Positions 6,370 through 8,139 of a DNA stretch of 8,139 bases are shown piece after piece. The stretch's first letter is position 1, and each line of letters starts with the position of its first letter. Source of the DNA: Fidelibacterota bacterium (GTDB lineage Bacteria > Fidelibacterota > Marinisomatia > Marinisomatales > TCS56); assembly GCA_013203015.1 (NCBI GenBank), contig JABMPO010000419.1, positions 1-8,139 on the forward strand, in the 5' to 3' direction. The translations under genes and the position numbers were made by a program. The notes below the pieces were generated by a model. The model was not told the DNA's origin. It did not search any database and saw nothing but the letters and a program-made list of their open reading frames with translations.

Positions 6370-8139
6370 TTATTTCAAAAACAACATTTTACCTGATTTA
6401 ATATTTTGATCTAGCTCAATGGTATAGATATATAAGCCGGTAGCAACTATGGTACCGGTTGCATTCCGACCATCCCAGATCGTTGATTGCATTCCCGGGT
6501 TTTGTACATTGTTTAACAGATTCACTACTTGACGCCCCAGTAGATCAAAAATCGTCACCTTAACATGAGCCTTTTGTGGTAAATAGTATTTAATGGAGGT
6601 TCTGCCATTAAATGGATTTGGAAAATTCTGGAATATTTGAAATTCAGTTGGGAGCTCCGCTGCTTTATCGGATACTCCCAGTTGATTAGGGTAATGGATA
6701 CGCAAATTATCCAGATAGATTACGCCACTGTTAGTATCACCGGTTGTGCCATAATATCCCATTCTGATTTGCAGGGCTGCTATCCGGATGGGAAAATGCA
6801 GAATTGAATTGGCTGCCACTGCGCCGAATTCATCCATGGCAAAATTATAGGTCGTGAAATTGGTATCGGCAGTAACCTCGGAAGTCTGGAATAATTCATC
6901 ATCGTTATCGGCGATTACAACAACCATCATATGATCACGATATAAACCGCTGTTTGACATAAAATCCAGTTTAATCGTATCGGGTAAACCGTAAATGGGG
7001 ATGTCATTATTGAGATGAATCCAGCTACGGCCCACACTGGACCGGATAAACTGGTAGTCGAGTTGGAAAGCGCCAACTCCTTCGGTTGCTGGTTGATCGG
7101 TTACGGACAAGTTTGTTGCGGATTGATCATATAACACTCCGTCAACAGACCAATTGGCTAAAACTTCCATGCTGTTGATAACGGTTGAACCATAACCAAT
7201 TTCGACGGTCACCGACGCGGTATCGGTTAATCCCAGATATGAGGCGACGATCTGGGTGGTCCCTTCCAATAGGCCATGAAAAACAGCGGCAGAATCAAAA
7301 TAACCGATGGCAGGATCAAGAATCTCCCAGGTGAATTCAGTCAGCGCAATTGGCTGCGGCAGATTGTCTTCATCGATGCAGACAATTGGAAAATGCAGGC
7401 CGATCAGGTTATCGGTATTCTGGTGTTCGGTTATAAAACTGATGCTTTGCAGAGTTTTAATGTAAAACCAGGCCGTGTCCGTTAATCCCAGATAATTAGC
7501 GATTATTTGGCCAGATGTGCTGTAATCGGGAGCCGTAAAATTACCGGAATTATCAATGACACCTCCATCCGGACTAACGCTAAAACTGACATTTGCCATA
7601 TTTACGCTACGGGGATTAAAATATTGATCCCAACCGGATACTTCAATTGATTGAGTTGAGCCAAGAAATTGGCGGAAATTATCTGGCTGAAGCTGAATTG
7701 CGATCAAAGAATCCTCGGGTGCATTGGAAACGACCATCAAAGCGTTGGCTACCGCCCTTTCGGCGGTATAAAGAGAATTCTCAACGACATTGTGTACCAC
7801 CAGGGTGGATGAGCCACCGCCGTCAAGATTGATAGCATGAACCGCTCCTAGACTGATCATATAATCGGCCAGTTGCCGGTAACTCATGCCGATGCTGCCG
7901 GGTTGACGGCCATCGACAACAGCGAGGAATAGTTTGGTGCTGTCAACATTGATTCCGGCAAATGTTCGTGGGTGCAGATCCGTATTGGTGCTACCAGTGT
8001 AAATACCGTTTTCCAGAAATTTATAATTGCCGCCGACGAGTTGAGTCAAGCGTGGCAGGGTCGGATTTAATCCGAGATACAATTGAACCGTGTCACCGGT
8101 TTGCCAGTTATTCAAGAATGCGGCAGCAGATCCATGCCC
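6370..8139 (-). CDS. Secreted phosphodiester glycosidase (NAGPA domain) with Ig-like repeats and T9SS sorting domain, 5' partial
   Basis: 589 codons are visible and the frame is open to the window edge. A TTG at 8113-8115 could be mistaken for a start, but the upstream codons read GHGSAAAF, matching the family pattern before GDTV, so the N-terminus lies outside. The NAGPA domain (8139 to about 7710) shows HPRTFAG (ends near 7974), VVDGRQPG (around 7900-7920), and the catalytic-region NLDGGGSST (about 7804-7830), then AVANALMV. Family members cleave phosphodiester-linked sugars, as in N-acetylglucosamine-1-phosphodiester alpha-N-acetylglucosaminidase. Two Ig-like domains follow (about 7690-7440 and 7440-7195), each ending in A-N/S-YLGLTDTA, then a jelly-roll-like beta domain (about 7180-6690), possibly carbohydrate-binding. 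The end (about 6660-6370) is a type A T9SS sorting domain: QNFPNPFNG, IKYYLP, VTIFDLLGRQV, WDGRNATGT, GLYIY and a final KMLFLK. The enzyme is therefore probably exported and surface-attached or released. Its natural substrate is unknown. Confidence 0.92.
   Translation of the reverse strand, partial: GHGSAAAFLNNWQTGDTVQLYLGLNPTLPRLTQLVGGNYKFLENGIYTGSTNTDLHPRTFAGINVDSTKLFLAVVDGRQPGSIGMSYRQLADYMISLGAVHAINLDGGGSSTLVVHNVVENSLYTAERAVANALMVVSNAPEDSLIAIQLQPDNFRQFLGSTQSIEVSGWDQYFNPRSVNMANVSFSVSPDGGVIDNSGNFTAPDYSTSGQIIANYLGLTDTAWFYIKTLQSISFITEHQNTDNLIGLHFPIVCIDEDNLPQPIALTEFTWEILDPAIGYFDSAAVFHGLLEGTTQIVASYLGLTDTASVTVEIGYGSTVINSMEVLANWSVDGVLYDQSATNLSVTDQPATEGVGAFQLDYQFIRSSVGRSWIHLNNDIPIYGLPDTIKLDFMSNSGLYRDHMMVVVIADNDDELFQTSEVTADTNFTTYNFAMDEFGAVAANSILHFPIRIAALQIRMGYYGTTGDTNSGVIYLDNLRIHYPNQLGVSDKAAELPTEFQIFQNFPNPFNGRTSIKYYLPQKAHVKVTIFDLLGRQVVNLLNNVQNPGMQSTIWDGRNATGTIVATGLYIYTIELDQNIKSGKMLFLK
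7226..7494 (-). repeat. Paired Ig-like repeat boundary with identical 14-bp core
   Basis: GTTAATCCCAGATA occurs at 7226-7239 and again at 7481-7494, exactly 255 bp (85 codons) apart and in the same frame. It encodes the shared LGLTD part of YLGLTDTA that ends each Ig-like domain. The flanking bases are similar but have drifted, and the rest of the two domains is much less alike, which fits an old internal duplication with one conserved edge strand. Confidence 0.6.

Noticed and set aside
8113..8115. TTG as the true start of the glycosidase gene
   Set aside because: The frame stays open upstream with family-like residues (GHGSAAAF), and a start here would lack a signal peptide required for T9SS export.
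1..8139. CRISPR array, tRNA, rRNA, transposon ends or defence-system genes
   Set aside because: I found no regularly spaced repeats, no tRNA-like cloverleaf, no transposase motif and no nuclease, methylase or other defence-type domain on either strand by reading. A dedicated search could still find weak cases.

Overview
The window looks like a chromosomal segment of a moderately AT-rich Gram-negative bacterium from the Fibrobacterota-Chlorobiota-Bacteroidota (FCB) side of the tree. Two things point there: a secreted enzyme ending in a type IX secretion (Por/T9SS) sorting domain with the QNFPNPFN motif, and a large outer-membrane barrel protein with a carboxypeptidase-regulatory-like N-terminus. 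The spelling of the sorting domain is of the sort seen in Calditrichota, Ignavibacteria, Marinimicrobia or KSB1-like lineages. That placement is an inference from motif style, not from a marker gene.

Layout. Bases 1-244 are non-coding, with a plausible promoter. A short gene (245-508, +) then encodes only the N-terminal third of a CpaE/MinD/ParA-type P-loop ATPase and is probably a remnant. After a gap containing a perfect 16-bp palindrome (560-575) comes an intact 236-residue conserved protein of unknown function (593-1303, +) with a CxxC...C cluster, probably the DUF6901 family. A 257-bp non-coding gap with two inverted repeats leads to a 710-residue membrane sensor histidine kinase (1561-3693, +) built as signal peptide, periplasmic solute-binding domain, one membrane span, GAF, HisKA and HATPase. 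No response regulator is next to it.

The right half is on the minus strand and converges on the kinase. It holds an 807-residue outer-membrane beta-barrel/TonB-receptor-like protein (3762-6185). Upstream of that is the 3' portion of a secreted phosphodiester glycosidase (NAGPA domain) with two Ig-like repeats, a jelly-roll-like domain and a T9SS sorting domain (6370-8139, cut by the window edge).

How they fit together. The two minus-strand genes both make cell-envelope or surface products, but a 184-bp gap separates them and nothing in the sequence proves they share an operon. The kinase would sense a small periplasmic ligand, possibly an amino acid. Its partner regulator must lie elsewhere. 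I see no CRISPR array, tRNA, rRNA, transposase or recognisable defence system. The points most worth a second look are the truncated ATPase, the palindrome beside the unknown cysteine-containing protein, and the multidomain secreted glycosidase. I did not find a convincing new multi-gene system.
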